From a virus, in IMG/VR virus record IMGVR_UViG_3300037468_000435, positions 1 through 31,942 of that record: DNA of 31,942 bases; one strand, written 5' to 3'. Position 1 is the stretch's first letter, and each line of letters starts with the position of its first letter. Position numbers and translations under genes: made by a program. The notes beneath the pieces were generated by a model that was given only the letters and a program-made list of their open reading frames with translations, had not been told where the DNA came from and did no database searches. Shown here piece by piece: positions 21,171 to 28,782 of the stretch.

Positions 21171-21713
21171 ATGGCAAAAATCAAACCAGAACCAAAGAAT
21201 TCAACAAATGAAATTCAAAATGAAATTGATCCAAAAGCAGATATCAATACAAATTTAAAAGCTAAGAAACAGAAAAAATATAAAGAAGGTGATAACAGAT
21301 ATCACATATTAATGGCTTTAGGAAAAGAAGCTCAAAAAAGGTATAACAAAAATATGCTTGAAGGAGCAGGGAATTACAATTTATCAAAACTCCAAAATAC
21401 ACTTAAATTCATACCAAACCTACAGACATTCGAAAATGAATATTATCTGGAAGGTGATTCAGAAGAACAAACAAGAATTGCTTATTACTTCGAATACGGA
21501 ACAGGTTTGTTCAATACAAGAAGCCGAAAAAAATACATAACTCCAATCAATTTCGAACACATGAAGTGGAAAGATAAGAAATCAGGTAAAATGATATTTG
21601 CAAAAAGGACAAAGGGTGTCCGTCCAGTTTTTGCTATGACAAAAGCAGTACTGAGCATCAAATATGATTTGGACTATTTATTACCTAAAATCGAAAAAAA
21701 ATTAGGTATTTAA
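21171..21713 (+). CDS. HK97 gp10-like neck/tail-completion protein
   Basis: 180 residues. N-terminal 35 residues are charged and probably disordered. The core has the gp10-like signature: an edge strand with YYFEYGTGLFNTRSRKKYITP, then KRTKGVRPVFAMTKAV, matching the usual order of an 'EYGT' turn, a P-containing loop and a final 'G..P.F..A' helix. Expected at the head-tail joint. The next gene is the tail terminator candidate. Confidence 0.7.
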   Translation: MAKIKPEPKNSTNEIQNEIDPKADINTNLKAKKQKKYKEGDNRYHILMALGKEAQKRYNKNMLEGAGNYNLSKLQNTLKFIPNLQTFENEYYLEGDSEEQTRIAYYFEYGTGLFNTRSRKKYITPINFEHMKWKDKKSGKMIFAKRTKGVRPVFAMTKAVLSIKYDLDYLLPKIEKKLGI

Positions 21714-21729
21714 TCAAGGAGATTAAAAA

Positions 21730-22419
21730 ATGACTGAAGAATACATATACGAGAGAGAACGTGATCTACTAGATTATTTTAGAAACCATTTGGTTGATCC
21801 TATAAACAGAGGTATAGTTGTAACTGAACCATTCACTGCAACTGCTCTTCAAACAGATTTCTACTTAGCACAACCTTTGATTAAAAACGTAGCTGATACT
21901 ATTTCTTATGTAAGAGGTATAACAACTACTACTCTTAGAAAAGGTTACGATTATAAAGTAATTTATGGCGAAGGTAAAATAGAGAGAACTAAAATTGTTC
22001 TTACTACTGGATTACAAGCAGGAGATATTCTATCTATTACTTATCTTTATGGCCCCTCTCTAATTGAAAGAGAATTCTCAAGATCTGACACACAGCTTCC
22101 AAGAGTCGTCTTAATGTTTTTAACAGGCTCGGAAGGTCTAGCTGCATTAGGAGATTATATGGATGTTGAAGGTGTTGGTACACAAGGTTCATATTTCGAT
22201 GCAGCTTATAGATTTGAGATAAGGGACCAATATGCCACAAGAGCAAGAAAATTAGCATCTGAAGTAGCAAATCTTTGCAAAAAAATGAGGCATGCAAATA
22301 TATTTAGAGTCAACATAACTAGGGTGTCAGATATGCAGAACTTCGATTACGATATGGAGAAGGCTGCTTATATATGGCAACTTACTTTAGAGATACAGTG
22401 GGAAGTAATGTTTGAATAG
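21730..22419 (+). CDS. Tail terminator (tail completion) protein candidate
   Basis: 229 residues. Placed directly before the tail tube gene, as tail terminators are. N-terminal helix (ERERDLLDYFRNHLVDPINRG), a beta-rich middle part (KNVADTISYVRGITTTTLRK), and a C-terminal part (EIRDQYATRARKLASEVANL ... AAYIWQLTLEIQWEVMF) with the helix-plus-strand pattern of terminator proteins. Larger than the usual 120-150 residues because of the inserted beta part. AAGGAG ribosome site. Confidence 0.6.
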   Translation: MTEEYIYERERDLLDYFRNHLVDPINRGIVVTEPFTATALQTDFYLAQPLIKNVADTISYVRGITTTTLRKGYDYKVIYGEGKIERTKIVLTTGLQAGDILSITYLYGPSLIEREFSRSDTQLPRVVLMFLTGSEGLAALGDYMDVEGVGTQGSYFDAAYRFEIRDQYATRARKLASEVANLCKKMRHANIFRVNITRVSDMQNFDYDMEKAAYIWQLTLEIQWEVMFE

Positions 22420-22433
22420 ATGGAGGAAGAAAA

Positions 22434-23435
22434 ATGACAACTTATAGAGGATATAAAACCGCAGTCCAATATGATGATGAAACTGCGTATGGAACAGGAG
22501 GAGTACCTAATACTGCTATTCCAGCAAAAATAACAACTCTTTCAATAGAGAAGACTAACACACCAATTAGAATAGTAGGACTTGGTGAAGGAAGAAACGA
22601 GACTTTCGTGGGTTACGGAATTTTTGAAGCAACTTGGAATATGGAAATGGAACTAGCTAGTTTTGAGTTCTTGCAATTTGCATTCTCACCAGTAGGTGGT
22701 TCCGGATCAACAGCATCACCTTATTATTTAGAGGAACTAGATTTTACAGGTTATGGAGCAAATATGATGAAATCTTTTGCTATGGAAGTTGCATCTCTTG
22801 GAACTCCAGCTGAAGTAGAAACACTAAACGGCTGTGTTATCAACAACGTTGGTTTTAGTTTAAATGTGGGTGAAACATTAAAATGTACACTGGATGGTTT
22901 TGCTAAAACAAGTACAACTGGTACATCAGCTACTGCATATACACCAAATACAACCAAACCTTGGATATTTGCGCAAGGAACTTTCTCTTATGATGGTTCA
23001 GTTGTAGGCAGAGTCACAAGTGCATCAATAAATATTACAAACAATATTGACCCAGAAATGGGAAGACAAATTGGTTCAAGATTTGTTGAGGCTGCAGAAT
23101 TTGGTCTGAGAAAATATGATTGGGTATTAACTGTTAAAATGACTGATGCTGTTTACGCAAGTTTAGTTCAAGACTTTTACGGAGCTGCAACTACTGCTGC
23201 AACAGGAATCCCTAATTCTGAACTTGAAATGGTAAATATTATACTTATTTTAACAGAGGGTGCAACAACAGGACAGAGAAATGCACAGATAAAATTGTCT
23301 GATTGTTCAATTGCAAGTATAAGCAAACCTGTAAATATAAGTGATAATATCATAGAACTAACCATAAATGGTCAGGCAAAACGTGGAACTACAGATACAT
23401 CCAATAGGCCAATTAAGTGGTGGACTGCAACTTAA
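22434..23435 (+). CDS. Major tail tube protein
   Basis: 333 residues, beta-rich. Starts TYRGYKTAVQYDDETAYGTG, a common opening of tail tube proteins, followed by repeated beta-sandwich segments (EATWNMEMELASFEFLQFAF; VINNVGFSLNVGETLKCTLDG; VTSASINITNNIDPEMG). Expected to form stacked hexamers around the tape measure. GGAGG ribosome site. An intergenic inverted-repeat/TATA region separates it from the assembly chaperone, which allows different expression levels. Confidence 0.82.
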   Translation: MTTYRGYKTAVQYDDETAYGTGGVPNTAIPAKITTLSIEKTNTPIRIVGLGEGRNETFVGYGIFEATWNMEMELASFEFLQFAFSPVGGSGSTASPYYLEELDFTGYGANMMKSFAMEVASLGTPAEVETLNGCVINNVGFSLNVGETLKCTLDGFAKTSTTGTSATAYTPNTTKPWIFAQGTFSYDGSVVGRVTSASINITNNIDPEMGRQIGSRFVEAAEFGLRKYDWVLTVKMTDAVYASLVQDFYGAATTAATGIPNSELEMVNIILILTEGATTGQRNAQIKLSDCSIASISKPVNISDNIIELTINGQAKRGTTDTSNRPIKWWTAT

Positions 23436-23505
23436 ACACGGTATATATTTTTTATTAATTACCCTATATATTTAGTTAATTAAAATAGTCCGTGTATATA
23501 TACGG
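23436..23505 (+). promoter_or_regulatory. Inverted repeats plus TATA element after tail tube gene
   Basis: Outer arms ACACGG (23436-23441) and CCGTGT (23490-23495); inner arms TTAATTA (23455-23461) and TAATTAA (23477-23483). The loop holds ACCCTATATAT with its TATA core about 62 bp before the ATG at 23526. A second TATA-like run lies in CCGTGTATATATACGG (23490-23505), itself able to form a hairpin. Confidence 0.5.
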
Positions 23506-23525
23506 AATAACCAAGGAGGTTAAAA

Positions 23526-23849
23526 ATGGCAGAAAACAAATATGGAAATGTAACAACAAGTGAAGGAACTTGGGAAATTGTGAAGCCTAAGGCAGGCATA
23601 AGAAATAGAGCTTTGGAAAAAGCAGAAACATCAGATGGTGGCTTTAAGAGGATGGTTCTTCTAACTACAATGCTACCAAGCTGTATCAACAAAAGACCTT
23701 CTAACATCGATCCAGATGTACCTATTGAACAGGTATTAGATGGACTTGAAATAGAAGATTACGATAAACTAATCGATGGATTAGGACGCTTAATTAATCC
23801 GGCTGCTTATGAAGAAGAAGACGCAAAAAAAGCATCTGGGACTTTGTAG
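23526..23849 (+). CDS. Tail assembly chaperone, G-type short product
   Basis: 107 residues. Position between tail tube and tape measure, small acidic helical protein (PIEQVLDGLEIEDYDKLIDG; RLINPAAYEEED), and a frameshift signal at its 3' end all point to a lambda gpG-type chaperone that coats the tape measure during assembly. Most ribosomes should stop at the TAG at 23847-23849. AAGGAGG ribosome site. Confidence 0.8.
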   Translation: MAENKYGNVTTSEGTWEIVKPKAGIRNRALEKAETSDGGFKRMVLLTTMLPSCINKRPSNIDPDVPIEQVLDGLEIEDYDKLIDGLGRLINPAAYEEEDAKKASGTL

Positions 23850-24040
23850 ATAAAGGAATATTACCCTCAAAGTCCCCTTTTCGATTTTGGATAAATGATT
23901 ACCTATTAGTTCGAAAAGGGTATACCAAAACAGATTTAGAGAATATGACAATTCAAGAATATGATTTCATTACAAACTTAATGTTTGAATTGAATAAATC
24001 AAAAAAGGATAGTGGAAGTATATTTGGAGGAGGAATTTAA
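23526..24040 (+). CDS. Tail assembly chaperone, GT fusion by -1 frameshift
   Basis: At 23825-23831 the zero frame reads A_AAA_AAA, a -1 slippery heptamer. Six nucleotides later starts a 9-bp perfect stem (GGGACTTTG 23838-23846 with CAAAGTCCC 23868-23876), and a second 10-bp stem follows (23875-23884 with 23911-23920). After slipping, translation continues from 23831 as SIWDFVDKGILPSKS... through a 70-residue T-like domain to the TAA at 24038, giving about 171 residues. The T part has no ribosome site or start of its own near the shift, and its last codons hold the ribosome site of the tape measure gene. Equivalent to lambda gpGT. Confidence 0.82.
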
Positions 24041-24041
24041 A

Positions 24042-25397
24042 ATGGTCGCACCCGCACTTGGAGCATTGATAATGAGAGGTGGAGCAGCTATGGCTGGCAG
24101 TAAATCAGCTAGTTCAGCTGCAGGCTCAATTTTAGGTTCAGGTGGAAAAGCAGGATTGGATAAATTAATGAGTATAAATGTCTCTATGGATAAAGTCTGG
24201 AAGACAGTTAAAAAGATATACGAAAAACTATCAGAAGTTTCACCTATGTTGAAACAAACAAATGAGATATTCAAAAAAGCTTGGAATGTGACTTTAAGAC
24301 CTTTCGGAGATTTCATAGGTAAATTCCTCAGACCTTTAGCTGTATGGTATTTGAAAATAGCAGTTAAATGGTATCAGTGGCTATCAGGTGTTCTTGGTAC
24401 AGGTGGAGGAGAGAATGATACTAGAACAGGAAAAGATGATTTAATTAAGCAAAAAGAAGCAGAGAAAATAGGAGCTGAAATGCGAGGAGATACTGTTGGT
24501 ATGGCTACAGCTGATGCAGAAATCAAAGAATTGAAAAAGACTTGGTGGGATTCTATTACTAAATTTTTCACAGAGACTTTGCCAGAAGTTGCAACTAATG
24601 CATGGAATGGGATTGTTACTTTCTTTACAACTACATTACCTGAAGCTGCAGCAACTGCTTGGGCTTTTGTAACTGTATTTTTTACAGAGACTTTACCTAA
24701 ATTTTTTACTGAAGATTTACCTTATGCTTTAGGACAATTTGCAGCAACTGTGGTGAAATTTTTTACTGAAACAATACCAAAAGCAGCAGAAGATACTTGG
24801 AATGCTATTGTAACATTCTTTACTGAAACTTTACCCAAAGTAGCACAAGATGTATGGGATTCAATTGTTAAATTCTTTACTGAAACTTTACCCAAAGTAG
24901 CACAAGATGTATGGGATTCAATTGTTAAATTCTTTACTGAAACATTACCAACGACTTTACAAGCAGGATGGGATGCTGTAAAAAGGTTTTTCACCGAAAC
25001 TATTCCTGGATGGTTTAATACGATGATACAAAAATTCAAAGATATATGGAATGACATTAAAGGTATATGGGATAAAGTAAAAAATATAGGCGGAAAAATA
25101 GTTGATAATGTTGTTGCAGGATTCAAAGGTGAAGAAAAAATAACTGGTCCACCCCCTAAAAAAGCTGTAGGTGGTCCTGTTAGAGAAACAGGTTTATATA
25201 ATCTTCACGCCGGAGAAAGGATAATGACTGCAGGAGAAACTGCAAGAGCTAAAGGAAAAGGAGCAGGTAGTCAATCTTTTAATAATTATATCAATATAAC
25301 AGCTAATCTATCCAATGATATGGATGTAAAATCATTAGCAAGAAAATTAGCTGAATATCAAGAAACAGAATTAAGAAGGAGAGTTTCATATCTATAA
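24042..25397 (+). CDS. Tape measure protein with 19-residue repeats
   Basis: 451 residues from the ATG at 24042 (GGAGGAGG just upstream; an earlier in-frame ATG at 24012 lacks a site). It sets tail length and may act in DNA entry. The N terminus is Ala/Gly-rich and hydrophobic, then helices. At about residues 180-320 a 19-residue unit of the form FFTETLPKVAQDVWDSIVK occurs seven to eight times. The C terminus has a Gly-rich tail with LHAGERIMTAGE, common in tape measures. It is short; at the usual 1.5 angstrom per residue it would specify a tail of roughly 65-70 nm. Confidence 0.85.
   Translation: MVAPALGALIMRGGAAMAGSKSASSAAGSILGSGGKAGLDKLMSINVSMDKVWKTVKKIYEKLSEVSPMLKQTNEIFKKAWNVTLRPFGDFIGKFLRPLAVWYLKIAVKWYQWLSGVLGTGGGENDTRTGKDDLIKQKEAEKIGAEMRGDTVGMATADAEIKELKKTWWDSITKFFTETLPEVATNAWNGIVTFFTTTLPEAAATAWAFVTVFFTETLPKFFTEDLPYALGQFAATVVKFFTETIPKAAEDTWNAIVTFFTETLPKVAQDVWDSIVKFFTETLPKVAQDVWDSIVKFFTETLPTTLQAGWDAVKRFFTETIPGWFNTMIQKFKDIWNDIKGIWDKVKNIGGKIVDNVVAGFKGEEKITGPPPKKAVGGPVRETGLYNLHAGERIMTAGETARAKGKGAGSQSFNNYINITANLSNDMDVKSLARKLAEYQETELRRRVSYL
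24816..24942 (+). repeat. 57-bp exact tandem repeat in tape measure gene
   Basis: The unit starting TTCTTTACTGAAACTTTACC is present at 24816-24872 and 24873-24929 with no visible differences, then begins a third time at 24930 and diverges after about 13 nt. Each unit encodes 19 residues. Nucleotide identity implies recent duplication. Confidence 0.8.
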
Positions 25398-25409
25398 AGA
25401 GGCAATAAA

Positions 25410-26030
25410 ATGGTAAGTAATGATATTAACTGGATTGGTGGAACACCATTAGGTAAAATTCAAGATTGGACAGATAGTAAAACTTCTACAATAACTCCTA
25501 TTAGTTTTCCTGGTCAAGCAGAAGGTATGACAGAGGGAATCGATACTTTAGGTATCATTGCTTATTTTAATATATCTGGTAGATTTACTGGGAAGTTTAG
25601 AGATATTCAAAGCTACGTTTATCAGATAAAACAAATTGCAGATGGATTTCAAATTTCTTCCCAATTATTTAAAAGTCCTTTTGTAAATACTGTAGATAGA
25701 TATAATCATGCGAAAGTAGGAATAATTAGTACTACCACTGGAGTAACATCAAGCAAATTAATCGATTCAACAGTCACATTTATAACTAACGGTATTATAG
25801 CAGGTGATAAAGTAAAGAACTTAAACACCGGAGAAATTGCAAATGTAACAGCTATTGATTCTCAAAATCAGTTATCTATTAGTTCAAATATCTTTACAGA
25901 AATAGGACATACTTATGCTGTTACTGCAACTATGAATGTTAAAGTCTTAAGTTTTGAAGTAAGATGGGAATTACCTGGTCTATCATATTGTGATTATACT
26001 TTAAGTGTTATGGCGGTGAAAGGAGTATGA
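25410..26030 (+). CDS. Baseplate/distal tail protein candidate
   Basis: 206 residues, beta-rich. Position after the tape measure and before the hub fits a distal tail or baseplate adaptor. The outer parts (TITPISFPGQAEGMTEGIDTLG; YFNISGRFTGKFRDIQSYVYQIKQI; C-terminal LSFEVRWELPGLSYCDYTLSVMAVKG, quoted in parts) look like one split domain. A middle segment (about residues 100-170, VGIISTTTGVTSSKLIDSTV) looks like an inserted small beta domain. Overlaps the hub gene start. Confidence 0.6.
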   Translation: MVSNDINWIGGTPLGKIQDWTDSKTSTITPISFPGQAEGMTEGIDTLGIIAYFNISGRFTGKFRDIQSYVYQIKQIADGFQISSQLFKSPFVNTVDRYNHAKVGIISTTTGVTSSKLIDSTVTFITNGIIAGDKVKNLNTGEIANVTAIDSQNQLSISSNIFTEIGHTYAVTATMNVKVLSFEVRWELPGLSYCDYTLSVMAVKGV

Positions 26031-26032
26031 CT

Positions 26033-28039
26033 ATGCAAGATTACGTCGAAATCAATGGTATCGACGTAACTGAGAAAAGAATTATGTGGGAATATATTTC
26101 AGAATGGAAATATGCTATTGATTCTCTGAATATAGATTTTTCACCTTCTTTATTAGATTTAATTCCTACACTTGCAACAGGTATGAGAATAAAAGTTAAA
26201 AGAGGATTTGTAACTCCTACTGATGAATTTATTATTGATGGTGATATTACACAAGTTAAACCTCAAGCAGACAGAATATCTTTAGTTTGTAAAGGTAGAA
26301 TGATTGATGCTGTTAAAGCAGGAAGAGTTAAATCTTGGGATAAAGATATTGATGTTGAACAAGGTATTGGTTCTGAGATATTTAAAACTATATGTAGTGA
26401 TTGTAGTTTGAATTATGATTCTACAACTATACCTTCTACAGGAACCGCAGATGCAGATAAAGTTGTAAAATTCATTCAAAATGATGAAGACAATTTTGAG
26501 ATGATGAATAGGTTGACAGAACTTTATGAAAGAGTAATAACTTACGACTATGATCAAGGAAAAGTTTATTGGCAGGATAGAGGCATTACTGATTATGGTC
26601 ATCCTCTCGTTGTCGGAGTAGATATTCAAAATCAAATCAAATGGAAAGAAAATATGGAACAGTTGATAAATAAAGTTAAAGTTCACGGAGCTACAGTTTA
26701 TGATAAAATAAATCCCGCAGTATTTGCAGGCCCCGCAACTATTTTTCAATTGACAAGAACACCAGAAGATACAGAAGTAAGACAAGACTCTGGAACAGGA
26801 GCTCTTTATAGGAGAGGTCAAAAAGGTGTTGGAACAATAGGAACTGATTTTGATTATTATGTAGATGTTGAACAGAAACAAATTATATTCGGTACAAACA
26901 AATCAAACATTTGGGTAAGATATGGAGCTCAAGTTCCTATGCCAATAGTTGCAACAAATCCAGTATCAATAGAACAATATGGTGGACCTAATCAAATTCC
27001 TCATTTCAAATCTTTCACTTTTAGTGATCTTAAAGATGTAAATGATGCTGAAGATAGAGCTAGAACTATCTTAAATAAATATTCTACTCCTTTCTGGGAA
27101 ACAAGAGAAGATGTTCAAATTCAAGATGAAACTATACAAACTTACGGTCTAATCAAACCAGGTTATCTAGTAAATGTTATAGATTCTTTCAATAATAAAA
27201 ATATGAATTTATTCGTAAAAATAGTCAGCAAATCTTTTCCACATATAGGTGATAGAATTACTATCGGTGATGAAATCTGGAGAACAGAAGATTGGCAAAC
27301 AGAACAAATGAAAAAGATAAATCTTCTATTCAATAACTTGAATAAGAACCAAGATATACTGATTACGACAATTGATAATACAGAGGACATAACTTATGAA
27401 AATAGATATATGTATTTTGAAAAATTGAATATTGCAGGAGAAACAGGATTTTATGGAAATGCTGCTAAAGGTATTTATGGATTGTCAAAATATGGAACTT
27501 ATGCTTCTTTATCAGCTTTCATCTTAGGTAGTCCAATTTCAGGTTTATTAGGAATTAATAAATTAGGTTCTGGAGCTTTATTCTGGGAAACTGTAAGATT
27601 ATTACAAGGTGATGATACATATAAAGAATTGATTGGTGATGATGTATTTTATGATAACGTTAATTCTACCGGTGTAACTTGGAATACAACTACAAAAACT
27701 ATAACCATTGCAAATGCAGGAATACTTTATACGAATGCTTTAGTTTTAGGTGAAACCTTTAATTATGCTACTATATCCTTTGCGAATATTGCTGGTAATT
27801 ATAATGTTTATATATCAGCGAATGGAAAAGCAAATTGGCAAGCTTTAACACTAAATACAAAAACAGCTTTGATAAATAAAGATACTACAGGAATATATTT
27901 AAGGATAGAAGATGCTCTTGTTCCAACATTCCCAATAACATTTCCTATGGGTTTTTCATCAATTTTCACATTATCAAATACATACGATGCTGGAGGTAAT
28001 ATAAGTTTACCAGCAATCAAGTTAATATTGGAGGAATAA
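26033..28039 (+). CDS. Baseplate hub / tail-tip protein
   Basis: 668 residues from the ATG at 26033, 7 nt after AGGAG; the ATG at 26027 is too close to it. The N-terminal 370 residues have the hub pattern: an opening beta domain (YVEINGIDVTEKRIMWEYIS), IIDGDITQVKPQADRISLVCKGRM, then FIQNDEDNFEMMNRLTELYERVITYDYDQGKVYWQDRG (quoted in part) and KVKVHGATVYDKINP. A coiled region follows (NNLNKNQDILITTIDNTEDI) and the C-terminal 200 residues form a separate beta-rich domain that may carry fibres. No peptidase or lysozyme motif is visible. Confidence 0.78.
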   Translation: MQDYVEINGIDVTEKRIMWEYISEWKYAIDSLNIDFSPSLLDLIPTLATGMRIKVKRGFVTPTDEFIIDGDITQVKPQADRISLVCKGRMIDAVKAGRVKSWDKDIDVEQGIGSEIFKTICSDCSLNYDSTTIPSTGTADADKVVKFIQNDEDNFEMMNRLTELYERVITYDYDQGKVYWQDRGITDYGHPLVVGVDIQNQIKWKENMEQLINKVKVHGATVYDKINPAVFAGPATIFQLTRTPEDTEVRQDSGTGALYRRGQKGVGTIGTDFDYYVDVEQKQIIFGTNKSNIWVRYGAQVPMPIVATNPVSIEQYGGPNQIPHFKSFTFSDLKDVNDAEDRARTILNKYSTPFWETREDVQIQDETIQTYGLIKPGYLVNVIDSFNNKNMNLFVKIVSKSFPHIGDRITIGDEIWRTEDWQTEQMKKINLLFNNLNKNQDILITTIDNTEDITYENRYMYFEKLNIAGETGFYGNAAKGIYGLSKYGTYASLSAFILGSPISGLLGINKLGSGALFWETVRLLQGDDTYKELIGDDVFYDNVNSTGVTWNTTTKTITIANAGILYTNALVLGETFNYATISFANIAGNYNVYISANGKANWQALTLNTKTALINKDTTGIYLRIEDALVPTFPITFPMGFSSIFTLSNTYDAGGNISLPAIKLILEE

Positions 28040-28042
28040 AAA

Positions 28043-28780
28043 ATGGCATGGGACGATACTCAAACAGCAATAAGCGAAATAGGATTTACAGATTGGAATA
28101 GTATGGTAACATACACTAAATCCGTAATAGAAACATCTGGCGTTGTAAATGCTACTTCGATAAAAATATCAGGAACTGCTATAACTTCATCCGCAGCAGA
28201 ACTGAATATTTTAGATGGTGTGACATCCTCAACTGCAGAACTGAATATTTTAGATGGTGTAACTGCAGGATTTGCAGATATAAATAAACTCACTGGTTTA
28301 ACTACAACAGCAACAGAATTAGGTTATGTGCATGATGTGACAAGTGCTATACAAACACAATTAAATGCAAAACTTCCTGTTGAATTAATTACTCCAACTG
28401 TAGATCACACTTATAGTGGATTAACAAGAATAGGAACAGCTGGAGAAACACTTGCAATTTGGGATGTTTGTTATTTAAAATCTGATGGTAAGTTTTGGAA
28501 AGCAAACGCAACTTTACCTGCAACAACTAGAGGTCATTTAGCTTTAGCGACAGGAGCTATGAGTGCAGATGGTACAGGACAATTTCTTATTTACGGATAT
28601 GCAAGAGACAATAGTTGGACTTCGAGTATTGGAGGAAATATTTATGTAAATTCAACTGCTGGAGGTCCTACACAGACTCAACCTACAGGAACAGGAAAAG
28701 CAGTTAGGATAATAGGACAAGCATATTCTGCAATTACAATATTTTTCAATCCTGATAATACATACGTGGAGTTGACATAA
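28043..28780 (+). CDS. Tail fibre protein with LDGVT repeats
   Basis: 245 residues. The region at about 50-100 carries the AELNILDGVT repeat that is widespread in phage tail fibres (SSAAELNILDGV, SSTAELNILDGV, then two degenerate copies). This region is expected to form a trimeric shaft. The C-terminal part (TYSGLTRIGTAGETLAIWDV onwards) is a beta domain that may cap the fibre. The two best repeats are identical over 26 nt (28196-28221 and 28235-28260). GGAGG ribosome site. Confidence 0.8.
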   Translation: MAWDDTQTAISEIGFTDWNSMVTYTKSVIETSGVVNATSIKISGTAITSSAAELNILDGVTSSTAELNILDGVTAGFADINKLTGLTTTATELGYVHDVTSAIQTQLNAKLPVELITPTVDHTYSGLTRIGTAGETLAIWDVCYLKSDGKFWKANATLPATTRGHLALATGAMSADGTGQFLIYGYARDNSWTSSIGGNIYVNSTAGGPTQTQPTGTGKAVRIIGQAYSAITIFFNPDNTYVELT

Positions 28781-28782
28781 AA

